Source: an uncultured Tenacibaculum sp.
GTDB lineage: Bacteria; Bacteroidota; Bacteroidia; Flavobacteriales; Flavobacteriaceae
DNA length: 64,000 nt
Reading direction: 5' to 3'
NCBI RefSeq assembly: GCF_947499065.1
Contig: NZ_CANMMT010000013.1
Coordinates: forward strand, 1-64,000
In this document: positions 8,715-17,004 of the stretch, one piece after another
Numbering within the stretch: the first letter of the stretch is position 1
How the letters are laid out: every line of letters begins with the position of its first letter
Program-made: the position numbers and the translations under genes
Notes under the pieces: model-generated
Database searches by the model: none
What the model was told of the DNA's origin: nothing
The model's input: the letters and a program-made list of their open reading frames with translations, nothing else

Positions 8715-9125
8715 ATGAAACAGTTAATGTCTAAAATATTTTCTACAGTACTGGCTCTGTTAGTGTTGTTTTCTACGTTTTCTTTTACGGTAGATAAACA
8801 TTACTGTGGCGATTTTTTAGTTGATATATCTTATCTCGGTGAAGCAGGTTCTTGTAATGGATTAGAACAGGACGATTGTGAAAGTACAGAGAAGAAAGAT
8901 AAATGTTGTAAAAATGAAGTTCATCAAATTGATGGACAAGATGAAATTCAAAAAGTTTCTTCAGAAAAGATAGTTTTTAAGAAAGCTAAGTTATTTGTAG
9001 CTTTTTTAATGTCTTATAAATTGATTTTTCAAGAAGAAGAAAAACAATTTATACCTCACCAATATTATTCACCACCTGATTTAGTTTTCGACATACAGGT
9101 ACTTCACGAAGTTTTTATCATATGA
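8715..9125 (+). CDS. HYC_CC_PP family protein, metal-associated
   Basis: The protein of about 136 residues has an N-terminal hydrophobic signal/anchor (SKIFSTVLALLVLFSTFSF), then the motif HYCGDFL, a Cys-rich stretch ending in DKCCKNE, and YSPPDL near the C-terminus, the marks of the flavobacterial HYC_CC_PP family. The family occurs next to metal uptake genes, as here, where a TonB-dependent receptor and an HMA protein follow. The function is unknown; metal binding by the Cys/His residues is an inference. I prefer ATG 8715 (or 8727) over the TTG at 8706, because that TTG lies inside the promoter box. Confidence 0.85.
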   Translation: MKQLMSKIFSTVLALLVLFSTFSFTVDKHYCGDFLVDISYLGEAGSCNGLEQDDCESTEKKDKCCKNEVHQIDGQDEIQKVSSEKIVFKKAKLFVAFLMSYKLIFQEEEKQFIPHQYYSPPDLVFDIQVLHEVFII

Positions 9126-9182
9126 TTTTATAATTCTTTTTAGTTGAAATAAGAATTGTAGAATTTAGTATGATATTAAATA

Positions 9183-11432
9183 ATGAAAAATAATATATTC
9201 AGTATTTTATTACTGATTACTTCTATAACTTTTTCTCAAGAAACAATTGAAGGAACAGTTATAGATAAAAATAACCCTAAAGATAATTTAGGAGTTTATG
9301 GAGCTAGTGTATACTGGCTAAATACAAGTGTAGGGGTAACTACTAATGAGCGAGGTAAATTTATAATACCTTATAAAAAAGAGTATAAAAAGTTAATAAT
9401 TAGTTTTGTAGGTTATAAAACAGATACACTAATTGTTAATAGTTTAAAGCCTATACGTCACTTTTTAAATGAGAGTAATACATTAGAAGAGGTTTCAATA
9501 AAAGCAAAGAAAAGTGCTACCCAAAGATCGTACTTACAAACACAAAATTTAGTAACTATCAATAGTGAAGAGTTATTAAAAGCTGCTTGTTGTAATTTAT
9601 CAGAAAGTTTTGAAACGAATCCATCTATTGATGTGAACTTTTCAGATGCTTTAACGGGTACTAAGCAAATTCAAATGCTAGGTTTGGAGAGCCCATATTT
9701 GTTAATAACACAAGAAAATATTCCTTCTATTAGAGGAGCTTCTCAAGCATTTGGACTTTCTTTTACTCCTGGAACTTGGGTTGAAAGTATTCAAGTAACT
9801 AAAGGAGCGGGAAGTGTAACTAATGGTTATGAAAGTATTTCTGGTCAAGTTAACGCCGAGCTGGTAAAACCATTTACCGATTATAAGTTTTCTGCAAATG
9901 CTTATGGTTCTATAGGAGGAAGGTTAGAATTGAATACACACTTTAATCAGGAATTGGATGATAAGTGGCAGACAGGGGTGTATGTTCATGGGAATTATAG
10001 AGGGCAGAAGTTTGATAATAATAAAGATGGGTTTTTAGACAATCCTTTAGCAGAGCAAATTAATATAATGAACCGATGGCAGTATACTAATGCTGAAAAA
10101 GGTTGGGTGAGTTTTATTAATTTTAGATACTTAAATGATGAGAAACAAGTAGGGCAAACTAATTTTAATCCAGATATTCATAAAGGATTAAATACTATAT
10201 GGGGAAGTGAAATTAAAACAAAACGATTTGATGCTTCCACCAAAATAGGGTATGTATTTCCAGATTTACCTTTTCAAAGTATGGGATTTCAAGCTGCTTA
10301 TAGTAATCATAAACAAGACTCGTATTTTGGTTTAAGAGACTATAATATTGAACATCAAAGTTTTTACACCAATTTTATTTTTAATTCAATTATTGGTGAT
10401 ACTAGAAATAAATTTAAAACAGGTGTTAGTTTTACATATGATAAATATGATGAATTTGTAAAAGTAGCTACAGCTCAAAATTATAATCGTAAAGAAAATT
10501 CGTTTGGTGCTTTTTTTGAATACGCTTACGATAATTCTGAAAATTTTAGTGTTACTGCAGGATTAAGAATAGATACTCATAATTTATTGGGAACTTTTAT
10601 AACCCCTCGTTTACATGCTAGATATGTGCCTTGGGAAAGAGGAGTTTTACGAGGTTCGATAGGTAAAGGAAGAAGAAGTGCAAATATTTTTGCCGAAAAT
10701 CAACAGTTTTTTGCTTCTTCAAGGCAAATCAATATAGATGATGTAGGGGGCAAGATTTATGGATTAAATCCAGAAGAAGCATGGAATTATGGAATCTCTT
10801 TCTTACAAGGATATAAACTTTTAGGAAGAAAAGGAGATGTTACTTTTGATTTCTACCAAACAAACTTTACAAATCAAGTTGTAGTAGATTGGGAGAATCC
10901 TCAAGAGATTTCATTTTATAATTTGAATGGGAAAAGTATAGCGAATAGTTTTCAGGTTGAGATTAATCAAAACATTATACCGTATTTTAATACAAGATTT
11001 TCGTATAAATTTTATGATGTTACTACCGATTATAAGTCAGGGAATTTAGATAAGGCTTTGCAAGCCAAGCATCGTTTTTTTGCCAACGTCTCGTATGAAA
11101 CTTCAAAAAAAGAAAATGATGCTCGTTGGAAGTTTGATATAACCTATAATTGGATTGGTGAACAGCGATTACCAAATACCCAATCAAATCCAATACAACA
11201 TCAATTACCTACATATTCTGAGAGTTATAATTTATTGAATGCTCAGATAACAAAAGTGTTTTCAAAAAAGTTTGAGATTTATGCGGGAGCAGAAAATATT
11301 ACTAATTATAAACAGAAAAATCCTATCATAGAAAGTAATAATCCATTTGGAGCAAATTTTGATACAACAATTGTGTATGCGCCCATATTTGGAAGTAATT
11401 TTTATACAGGATTACGATTTAAAATAGATTAA
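9183..11432 (+). CDS. TonB-dependent receptor, metal-cluster type
   Basis: The 749-residue outer membrane receptor has a signal peptide (about residues 1-19), a carboxypeptidase-regulatory-like beta domain (about 20-100), a plug domain with AACCNLSESFETNPS (Cys pair near residue 136) and SIRGASQAFGLSFTPGTW, and a C-terminal barrel ending in YTGLRFKID. Such receptors import metal complexes or other ligands with energy from TonB. The Cys pair in the plug, together with the HYC_CC_PP and HMA neighbours, suggests copper or another soft metal. The three genes lie 38-57 bases apart and are probably an operon. Confidence 0.88.
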   Translation: MKNNIFSILLLITSITFSQETIEGTVIDKNNPKDNLGVYGASVYWLNTSVGVTTNERGKFIIPYKKEYKKLIISFVGYKTDTLIVNSLKPIRHFLNESNTLEEVSIKAKKSATQRSYLQTQNLVTINSEELLKAACCNLSESFETNPSIDVNFSDALTGTKQIQMLGLESPYLLITQENIPSIRGASQAFGLSFTPGTWVESIQVTKGAGSVTNGYESISGQVNAELVKPFTDYKFSANAYGSIGGRLELNTHFNQELDDKWQTGVYVHGNYRGQKFDNNKDGFLDNPLAEQINIMNRWQYTNAEKGWVSFINFRYLNDEKQVGQTNFNPDIHKGLNTIWGSEIKTKRFDASTKIGYVFPDLPFQSMGFQAAYSNHKQDSYFGLRDYNIEHQSFYTNFIFNSIIGDTRNKFKTGVSFTYDKYDEFVKVATAQNYNRKENSFGAFFEYAYDNSENFSVTAGLRIDTHNLLGTFITPRLHARYVPWERGVLRGSIGKGRRSANIFAENQQFFASSRQINIDDVGGKIYGLNPEEAWNYGISFLQGYKLLGRKGDVTFDFYQTNFTNQVVVDWENPQEISFYNLNGKSIANSFQVEINQNIIPYFNTRFSYKFYDVTTDYKSGNLDKALQAKHRFFANVSYETSKKENDARWKFDITYNWIGEQRLPNTQSNPIQHQLPTYSESYNLLNAQITKVFSKKFEIYAGAENITNYKQKNPIIESNNPFGANFDTTIVYAPIFGSNFYTGLRFKID

Positions 11433-11470
11433 TAAAAAAATAATAGAACAATTAAATAATATATAAAAAC

Positions 11471-11842
11471 ATGAGAAAAATAATATTTATAATAGGTTTG
11501 TTGCTGATTGGTTTTTCAACACAAGCTCAGAAAAAAAAGAAAAACGCAAAGATATCTTTAGAAGTAGATGGAGTTTGTATGATGTGTAAAGGGCGTATTG
11601 AAAAAGCTGCTTTAAATAGTAAAGGAGTAAAATATGCGCAATGGAATGTAAAAACTCATGAGTTAAAATTAATTATTGATGAGCGTAAAACAGATGTCAA
11701 AACAATTCAACAAAACTTAGCAAATGTAGGGCACGATACTAAAGCTATAAAAGCAACTAAAGAAGCATATGATAATTTGCATCCTTGTTGTAAATATAGA
11801 AGCGAAGAAGTGCAAGAAGATCATAAGAAGAAAAATAAATAA
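11471..11842 (+). CDS. Secreted heavy-metal-associated (HMA) domain protein
   Basis: The 123-residue protein has a signal peptide ending near FSTQAQ, a Lys-rich linker and an HMA-like ferredoxin-fold domain whose binding loop reads GVCMMCKGRIE (CxxC near residue 37). The tail contains HPCCKYRSEE, a second possible metal site. It probably binds copper or a similar cation in the periplasm for the receptor encoded upstream. The operon ends here with a strong terminator. Confidence 0.88.
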   Translation: MRKIIFIIGLLLIGFSTQAQKKKKNAKISLEVDGVCMMCKGRIEKAALNSKGVKYAQWNVKTHELKLIIDERKTDVKTIQQNLANVGHDTKAIKATKEAYDNLHPCCKYRSEEVQEDHKKKNK

Positions 11843-11844
11843 AA

Positions 11845-11878
11845 AAATCCCGAGTTTATACTCGGGATTTTTTTTATA
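11845..11878. terminator. Bidirectional terminator between the metal cluster and rluB
   Basis: A 10-bp stem AAATCCCGAG/CTCGGGATTT (11845-11854 with 11861-11870) with a 6-base loop is flanked by A and T runs. It sits between two convergent genes and can serve both. Confidence 0.9.
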
Positions 11879-12710
11879 ACATTTGCAGGTTGTTTACTTC
11901 TTGTTGAGTTAACTCTCTCCATCTACCACGTGGCAAATTCTTTTTAGTCATACCAGCAAAAACAACTCTATCTAATTTTTTTACAGTATATCCAAAGTGT
12001 TCAAATATTTTACGAACGATTCTGTTTCTACCAGAATGAATTTCAATACCAACTTCTGTTTTTCTTTCACCTTCTACATAAGAAACAGCATCAATGAAAA
12101 CTTTTCTTCCTTCAATAATTACATCACCTCTTAATTTATCTAAATCAGATAATGAAAGTTTCTTGTCTAAAGAAGCATGATATAATTTACGAACGTTATG
12201 TTTTGGGTGTGTTAGTTTTTTTGCTAATTCCCCATCGTTTGTAAATAATAATAAACCAGTGGTGTTTCTATCTAGTCTTCCAACAGGGTAAATACGTTCT
12301 TTTGTTGCGTTAGCTACGATTTCCATAACTGTTTTACGACCACGGTCGTCTTCCATGGTAGTAATATAGTTTTTTGGTTTATTTAATAAAATATAACGCT
12401 TTTTTTCTATTGAAATTAAAGTTCCATCGAAACGTACTTCGTCTCCAGGTTGAACTTTATATCCCATTTCGGTAACCAATTTATTGTTTACTGAAACACT
12501 ACCGTGTTCAATATAAGTATCAGCTTCTCTACGAGAGCATATTCCAGAATTAGCAATAAATTTATTTAAACGAATACCAGTATCTTCAGTTTTTTTCTGA
12601 GTAGGTTTATTAGGTTTGTTTTTTTTGAAACCTTTATTAAATCTTTTATTTCCTTGAGGATTGCTGTTACGATCAGCTTGTCGTCCTCTCGACGAGTTTT
12701 TTGAATTCAT
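11874..12710 (-). CDS. rluB: 23S rRNA pseudouridine synthase, RluB/RsuA type
   Basis: The 278-residue protein has a basic, low-complexity N-terminal tail of about 45 residues, an S4 RNA-binding domain (RLNKFIANSGICSRREAD) and a RsuA/RluB catalytic domain with VGRLDRNTTGLLLFTNDG, whose Asp is the catalytic residue, and HSGRNRIVRKIFEHFGY. The exact target uridine cannot be told from sequence. A -7 box (TACATTTG) lies 22-29 bases upstream, so it may be transcribed apart from the mevalonate genes behind it. Confidence 0.9.
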   Translation of the reverse strand: MNSKNSSRGRQADRNSNPQGNKRFNKGFKKNKPNKPTQKKTEDTGIRLNKFIANSGICSRREADTYIEHGSVSVNNKLVTEMGYKVQPGDEVRFDGTLISIEKKRYILLNKPKNYITTMEDDRGRKTVMEIVANATKERIYPVGRLDRNTTGLLLFTNDGELAKKLTHPKHNVRKLYHASLDKKLSLSDLDKLRGDVIIEGRKVFIDAVSYVEGERKTEVGIEIHSGRNRIVRKIFEHFGYTVKKLDRVVFAGMTKKNLPRGRWRELTQQEVNNLQML

Positions 12711-12731
12711 GCTTAAATTTTAAAAAGTGGG

Positions 12732-12739
12732 CAAATGTA
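12732..12739 (-). promoter_or_regulatory. -7 box TACATTTG of the pseudouridine synthase gene
   Basis: The minus-strand match to TAnnTTTG ends 22 bases before the ATG at 12710, with no TTG box at standard distance. The gap to the UbiA gene is only 46 bases, so read-through is also possible. Confidence 0.45.
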
Positions 12740-12756
12740 CGCCAATTATTTGGTTT

Positions 12757-13677
12757 TTAATCTAAAACTTCAACGACTTTGTCTAAAATTAAAGACTTGT
12801 CTATGAATAATAAACTAAATACACCTATTAATAATAATATTTTTAAAATATTGTGTAAGAGGCGATACTGATTTGTTCTAGTTGCTTTCCATGTGTAAAT
12901 TCCGATGGAAAATAAAGTAAAAGCTGCTAAATAGAAATAGTATTTCATATACTCAATAGCAGGGTAGTTGTATAAGACACCAATAGGTATTAAAGTTAAA
13001 GTCATTAATAATATAATGAGTTTCTTGGTGTTTTTTTCTCCGTATTTTACAGGGAATGTGTTGTAATTGTTGGCAATTGCTCCTTTTATATTTTCTAAAT
13101 CTTTTATTAATTCTCTAATCATGATAACTAAAAAAAGAAATATAGCATGTACAAAAATTACTTTTGAAAAATTTTTATAATGTATAAAAACAACAAAAAA
13201 AGGAAGTATAGTTAAGGTAGTTACGCTTATTAACCCTATAAAAGGATGTTTTTTAAGTTTGTGAGAATAAAACCAAATACCAAAAATATATAAAGCAAAA
13301 AATAAAGCAGCTCTCCAAGATACTAGCCATCCAAAACCAAAACCAACAAAATTCAAGAAGAAGTATAAAGAAAGTTTGGTTTCTTGTTTTACATAAGAAT
13401 CAATACCAGATTTTATAGGACGATTAATTCTATCGGCATTTTTATCGTAAAAGTTATTTATAATGTATCCAGAGGCAACTACTGAAACTGTTGCAATAAC
13501 TAAATAAAGTAAGTGCCAGTCTAAAAGAACTGGTTTTATCGATTTTTTATCTGAAAAAATAAAAATAGCAGCCAAATATTGGGCTGCTATTAATACTAAT
13601 ATATTATATCCTCTAACTACAGAAAGAAGGCTAAATATTTTTAACAAAAAAGTATTTGTTCTTAAAGTACTACTCAT
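12757..13677 (-). CDS. UbiA-family prenyltransferase
   Basis: The 306-residue integral membrane protein of about eight or nine helices has the first Asp-rich UbiA motif NNFYDKNADRINRP (about residues 69-82) and a second one, RELIKDLENIKGA. Relatives in Bacteroidetes are often named geranylgeranylglycerol-phosphate geranylgeranyltransferase, but substrate assignment within UbiA is unreliable. It lies 10 bases behind mevalonate kinase, linking it to isoprenoid use. Transfer of a polyprenyl chain to a lipid or quinone precursor is the safe statement. Confidence 0.88.
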   Translation of the reverse strand: MSSTLRTNTFLLKIFSLLSVVRGYNILVLIAAQYLAAIFIFSDKKSIKPVLLDWHLLYLVIATVSVVASGYIINNFYDKNADRINRPIKSGIDSYVKQETKLSLYFFLNFVGFGFGWLVSWRAALFFALYIFGIWFYSHKLKKHPFIGLISVTTLTILPFFVVFIHYKNFSKVIFVHAIFLFLVIMIRELIKDLENIKGAIANNYNTFPVKYGEKNTKKLIILLMTLTLIPIGVLYNYPAIEYMKYYFYLAAFTLFSIGIYTWKATRTNQYRLLHNILKILLLIGVFSLLFIDKSLILDKVVEVLD

Positions 13678-13687
13678 GGTAATATTA

Positions 13688-14614
13688 TTAAAAACGATAT
13701 ACTAATTCTAATTTATAATCTTTTAAACTGTTTTTTGCTTTCTGGTAATCTTCAGTAAAACCTAAGATGTAACCACCACCACCAGAACCGCAAAGTTTTA
13801 AATAATAATCGTTGGTTTGAATACCTTTTTCCCAAACTTTATGGAAAGGAGTCGGAATCATAGGTTTAAAGTTCATCAAAACTACTTTTGATAACTTTTT
13901 TACATTGCTAAATAACGATTTAATATTTCCTTGTAAGAAATCATCGATACAAGCATCGGTGTGAAGAGAAAATTCTTCGCTTAACATTTTACGAAACCCT
14001 TCGTTCTTCATTTTATTCATGAAGATATTTACCATAGGTTCTGTTTCTCCAATTTGTTCAGAGTCTAATAAAAACACGGCTCCTTTACCTTCTTTTTGAG
14101 AAGGAATACCAGCTGGTTCAATATTCTCTTTTGAGTTTATTAAAATAGGTAAACTTAAGTATGAATTTAAAGGGTCTAAACCTGAACTTTTTCCATGGAA
14201 GAAAGATTCCATCAATGAAAAAATTTGTTTTAAAACCAATAATTTATCACGAGTTAAGTTTTCTAAAACAGTAATTTTATTGTTAGCGTATTTATCGTAA
14301 ATAGATGCAACTAAAGCTCCTGAACTTCCTACACCATATCCTTGTGGGATTGATGAATCGAAATACATTCCATTATCAATATCATTCTTTAAAGAGACTA
14401 AATCGAAAGAAACGATATCTGAGTCTAAATCAGCAAGGTATTGATAGAAGTTAGCTAAGCTATTATTAGATTTGCTTGCTTCTCCTGTTAAATTACTAGC
14501 AGATTTTAAAGCTCCTTTGTATGAGTTAAATGGAATAGCTAACCCTTTAGAGTCTTTTATAATTCCATACTCACCAAAGAGTAATATTTTTGCGTAAAAT
14601 AAAGGTCCTTTCAT
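13688..14614 (-). CDS. Mevalonate kinase (GHMP family)
   Basis: The 308-residue GHMP kinase has the N-terminal KILLFGEYGII, the ATP-binding motif IPQGYGVGSSGALVAS (about residues 88-103) and motif 3 LCGSGGGGYILGF near the C-terminus. FGEYxVI-like starts and the neighbouring diphosphomevalonate decarboxylase support mevalonate kinase, which phosphorylates mevalonate at C5. It has its own two-box promoter at the end of the YwqK gene and is followed directly by the UbiA gene. Confidence 0.87.
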   Translation of the reverse strand: MKGPLFYAKILLFGEYGIIKDSKGLAIPFNSYKGALKSASNLTGEASKSNNSLANFYQYLADLDSDIVSFDLVSLKNDIDNGMYFDSSIPQGYGVGSSGALVASIYDKYANNKITVLENLTRDKLLVLKQIFSLMESFFHGKSSGLDPLNSYLSLPILINSKENIEPAGIPSQKEGKGAVFLLDSEQIGETEPMVNIFMNKMKNEGFRKMLSEEFSLHTDACIDDFLQGNIKSLFSNVKKLSKVVLMNFKPMIPTPFHKVWEKGIQTNDYYLKLCGSGGGGYILGFTEDYQKAKNSLKDYKLELVYRF

Positions 14615-14632
14615 AATTTTTTAGTTACGATG

Positions 14633-14664
14633 CAAAAGTACAAGTAATTGTATTAGTGTACAAA
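14633..14664 (-). promoter_or_regulatory. Mevalonate kinase promoter (TTTG, N20, TACTTTTG)
   Basis: On the minus strand TTTG (14664-14661) and TACTTTTG (14640-14633) are separated by 20 bases. The box pair abuts the stop codon of the YwqK gene and lies 19 bases before the kinase ATG. It allows mevalonate kinase and the UbiA gene to be transcribed apart from mvaD. Confidence 0.7.
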
Positions 14665-15159
14665 CTAGTATACGTTTTTATAAAATGTCTTCCAAACTCC
14701 AACTTTTTCGTTATCTCTATATTTTCCTTTGGTTTCTATTTTTCCATTTTTGTAAAAGGTTTTCCATACTCCTTCTCTTTTACCATCATTATACTTTCCT
14801 TGCTGTTTTAATTCACCGGATTCATAATATACTTTACGAACTCCGTCTAACTTACCATCTTTATAATTAGCCTTGTGAAAAGGTTTACCATTAGGATGAT
14901 AATAAATAACTAAACCATCAAATACTTCTCCGTCAGGTTTATTAACAGTACTGTATCCTTCCATTTGAATTTGGCCGTTTTTATAATAATCTACAATCCA
15001 AAAACCATCTTTAATTTTTTTTGGTGAAGGTCTATAGAATTCATGATTATCTTTTGTTGTTTCTTTCCAGTTTTTATCAAACCAAATTGTTTCTTGACCA
15101 GTTATAGATGAAGTTAAGAAACCAAAAAACATAACGATTATTAATGTTGAAGTTTTCAT
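14665..15159 (-). CDS. Secreted YwqK-like MORN-repeat protein
   Basis: From the ATG at 15159 the protein is 164 residues with a signal peptide (MKTSTLIIVMFFGFLTSSITGQ) and about five YwqK/MORN-variant repeats of 22-24 residues of the type YYxNGxxxxxGxYxDGKxxGxWKxFY. Such repeats are often named YwqK antitoxin, but that name says little about function; protein or membrane binding in the envelope is more likely. An upstream in-frame ATG at 15213 lies inside mvaD and would bury the signal peptide. It sits between mvaD and mevalonate kinase. Confidence 0.8.
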   Translation of the reverse strand: MKTSTLIIVMFFGFLTSSITGQETIWFDKNWKETTKDNHEFYRPSPKKIKDGFWIVDYYKNGQIQMEGYSTVNKPDGEVFDGLVIYYHPNGKPFHKANYKDGKLDGVRKVYYESGELKQQGKYNDGKREGVWKTFYKNGKIETKGKYRDNEKVGVWKTFYKNVY

Positions 15160-15178
15160 AATTTCAAGGAATTTAAGG

Positions 15179-16258
15179 TTATAGTGGTTTTGCTCCCAAC
15201 CCCACACTATCACAAATATACTGATTTTTTTGGCAGTAATTTGATAAATGATTCTTAATAAATAACTCTATTTCAGTCTTTTCTGAATTAGGGTAAAGCA
15301 CGTGAACATTTGCACCAGCATCTAAAGTAAAGCAAATGTTACTGTCATTTTCATTGCGATATTCCCAAATCTTATTAATGATTTCTAAAGTGTTAGGTTT
15401 CATTAAAATAAAATAAGGATTACTAGTTAGCATCATTGCATGTAGCGTTAATGCTTCACTTTCTACTAAATTGATAAAGCTTTTAATGTCGCCATTTTGA
15501 AGGATTTCTGATATTTTTTCTAAATTTTCATTGGCTTGTATAAAGCGTTGTTCTGCAAAAGGGTGCTCATGCATTAAATTATGACCAACTGTAGAACTTA
15601 CTTGTTTTTCACCTTTATCCACCAATAAAATAGTATCGCAGTAGTTTTCAAAAATTGGATGTACTTTGTGAGGTAGTTTTACTCCGTATAAATCTGAGCT
15701 CCCTTCAATTACTGGGTGTTTTCCCCAAACAACAATTGGTCCTTCAATACTTCTACTAGCACTTCCAGACCCAAGTCTGGCTAAAAAAGAAGCTTTTTTA
15801 TTTATAAACGATTCTGTTAAATTTGGATTTAACTTATGTTCTAAATTCATTAAGCACATAGCTATAGCAGACATCCCACTTGCAGATGATGCAATACCAC
15901 TACTGTGAGGAAAAGAGTTTTCAGAAGAAATAACCATTTTATACTCTAATATATATGGGCAATATTCTTGAATTCTTTCAAAGAATTTAGCAATTTTAGG
16001 TTTGAAATCGTCTTTCTTTTTTCCTTCAAAAAACAATTCGAATTGAGCATTCTCATTTTTTTCCGATTTAGTAAACTCAATTGTGGTTGTAGTATGACAA
16101 TTGTTCAAAGTAAAGCTAATAGATGCGTTTTTAGGAATTTGAGGTTCACTTTTTCCCCAATATTTAACTAAAGCAATATTACTTGGAGTTTGCCATGTAA
16201 CGGATAAGTTTTCTACTGATTTATCAGAAGCTTGAAATTTAAATTCTGCTGTGTTCAA
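15179..16258 (-). CDS. mvaD: Diphosphomevalonate decarboxylase
   Basis: The 359-residue GHMP-fold enzyme converts diphosphomevalonate to isopentenyl diphosphate using ATP. Motifs: VKYWGKSEPQIPKNASISFTL near residue 30 (family signature), HSSGIASSASGMSAIA (about residues 115-130) and TLDAGANVHVLYP near the C-terminus with the catalytic Asp. Length is typical. It is first in the minus-strand mevalonate run, followed by the YwqK protein and mevalonate kinase. Confidence 0.95.
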   Translation of the reverse strand: MNTAEFKFQASDKSVENLSVTWQTPSNIALVKYWGKSEPQIPKNASISFTLNNCHTTTTIEFTKSEKNENAQFELFFEGKKKDDFKPKIAKFFERIQEYCPYILEYKMVISSENSFPHSSGIASSASGMSAIAMCLMNLEHKLNPNLTESFINKKASFLARLGSGSASRSIEGPIVVWGKHPVIEGSSDLYGVKLPHKVHPIFENYCDTILLVDKGEKQVSSTVGHNLMHEHPFAEQRFIQANENLEKISEILQNGDIKSFINLVESEALTLHAMMLTSNPYFILMKPNTLEIINKIWEYRNENDSNICFTLDAGANVHVLYPNSEKTEIELFIKNHLSNYCQKNQYICDSVGLGAKPL

Positions 16259-16293
16259 AGTGTAAAAATTTTGCCGTAAAGATAGAGTTTCAC

Positions 16294-17004
16294 TTACACT
16301 TCTGCTAATTTTTGTAATGTGCTTTCTTTATAGCTTCTACTAATAGGTAATGCTTTTTTGTTTATTTCGATGAACTCATTAGTGTAAGAAGAGATTTTAT
16401 TAAGAGAAACAATATACGATCTATGAATTCGAATAAAACTATTTTGAGGTAATTTATTTTCTATATTGTTCATGGTTTCTCTTGTTACAATAACGGTTTG
16501 ATTAAGAAAAATTTTAACATAATCTCCCAAACTTTCTATGTATTCAATTTCATTAAAATTGATTTTTATCATTTTTCTATCTGAACGAATAAACATGAAT
16601 TCTTTTTTAAAAGACTCCTCTTTAGCGGTAGTAGTAATTGTGTTATTGCTTTTTGTTACTTTTTGAACAGCTTCAAAAAAACGTTCAAAAGCAATTGGTT
16701 TTAGTAAATAATCAACGACGTTTAAATTAAACCCGTCTACGGCATAATCTCTATAAGCGGTAGTAAAAATAACTTTTGATTTTTGACCAATTATTTTGGC
16801 TAAGCTTAAACCTGTTATTTCTGGCATGTTAATATCTAAAAAAAATAAATCAACAGTGTTTTTTTCCATAAATTGAATAGCTTCAGTAGCATTGCTACAT
16901 GTAGATAAGAGTTCTAGGTTAGGGATTTTAGCAACAAATGAAGTTATAATTTCTCTAGCTATAGGCTCGTCGTCAACAATTATACAGGTTATTTTTTTAG
17001 ACAT
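16294..17004 (-). CDS. LytTR-family response regulator
   Basis: The 236-residue protein has a receiver domain (acidic DDEP, phospho-acceptor in FFLDINMPE near residue 55, Thr/Lys in FTTAYRDYAV and YLLKPI) and a C-terminal LytTR DNA-binding domain (about residues 130-232, FIRIHRSYIVSLNKI). LytTR proteins bind pairs of 9-bp direct repeats. Its start overlaps the histidine kinase gene by 8 bases. A candidate target with two LytTR-type boxes lies at 35475-35512. Confidence 0.95.
   Translation of the reverse strand: MSKKITCIIVDDEPIAREIITSFVAKIPNLELLSTCSNATEAIQFMEKNTVDLFFLDINMPEITGLSLAKIIGQKSKVIFTTAYRDYAVDGFNLNVVDYLLKPIAFERFFEAVQKVTKSNNTITTTAKEESFKKEFMFIRSDRKMIKINFNEIEYIESLGDYVKIFLNQTVIVTRETMNNIENKLPQNSFIRIHRSYIVSLNKISSYTNEFIEINKKALPISRSYKESTLQKLAEV

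Noticed and set aside
15160..15213. Earlier ATG for the YwqK-like protein
   Set aside because: It overlaps the mvaD 3' end and adds 18 residues before a clean signal peptide.
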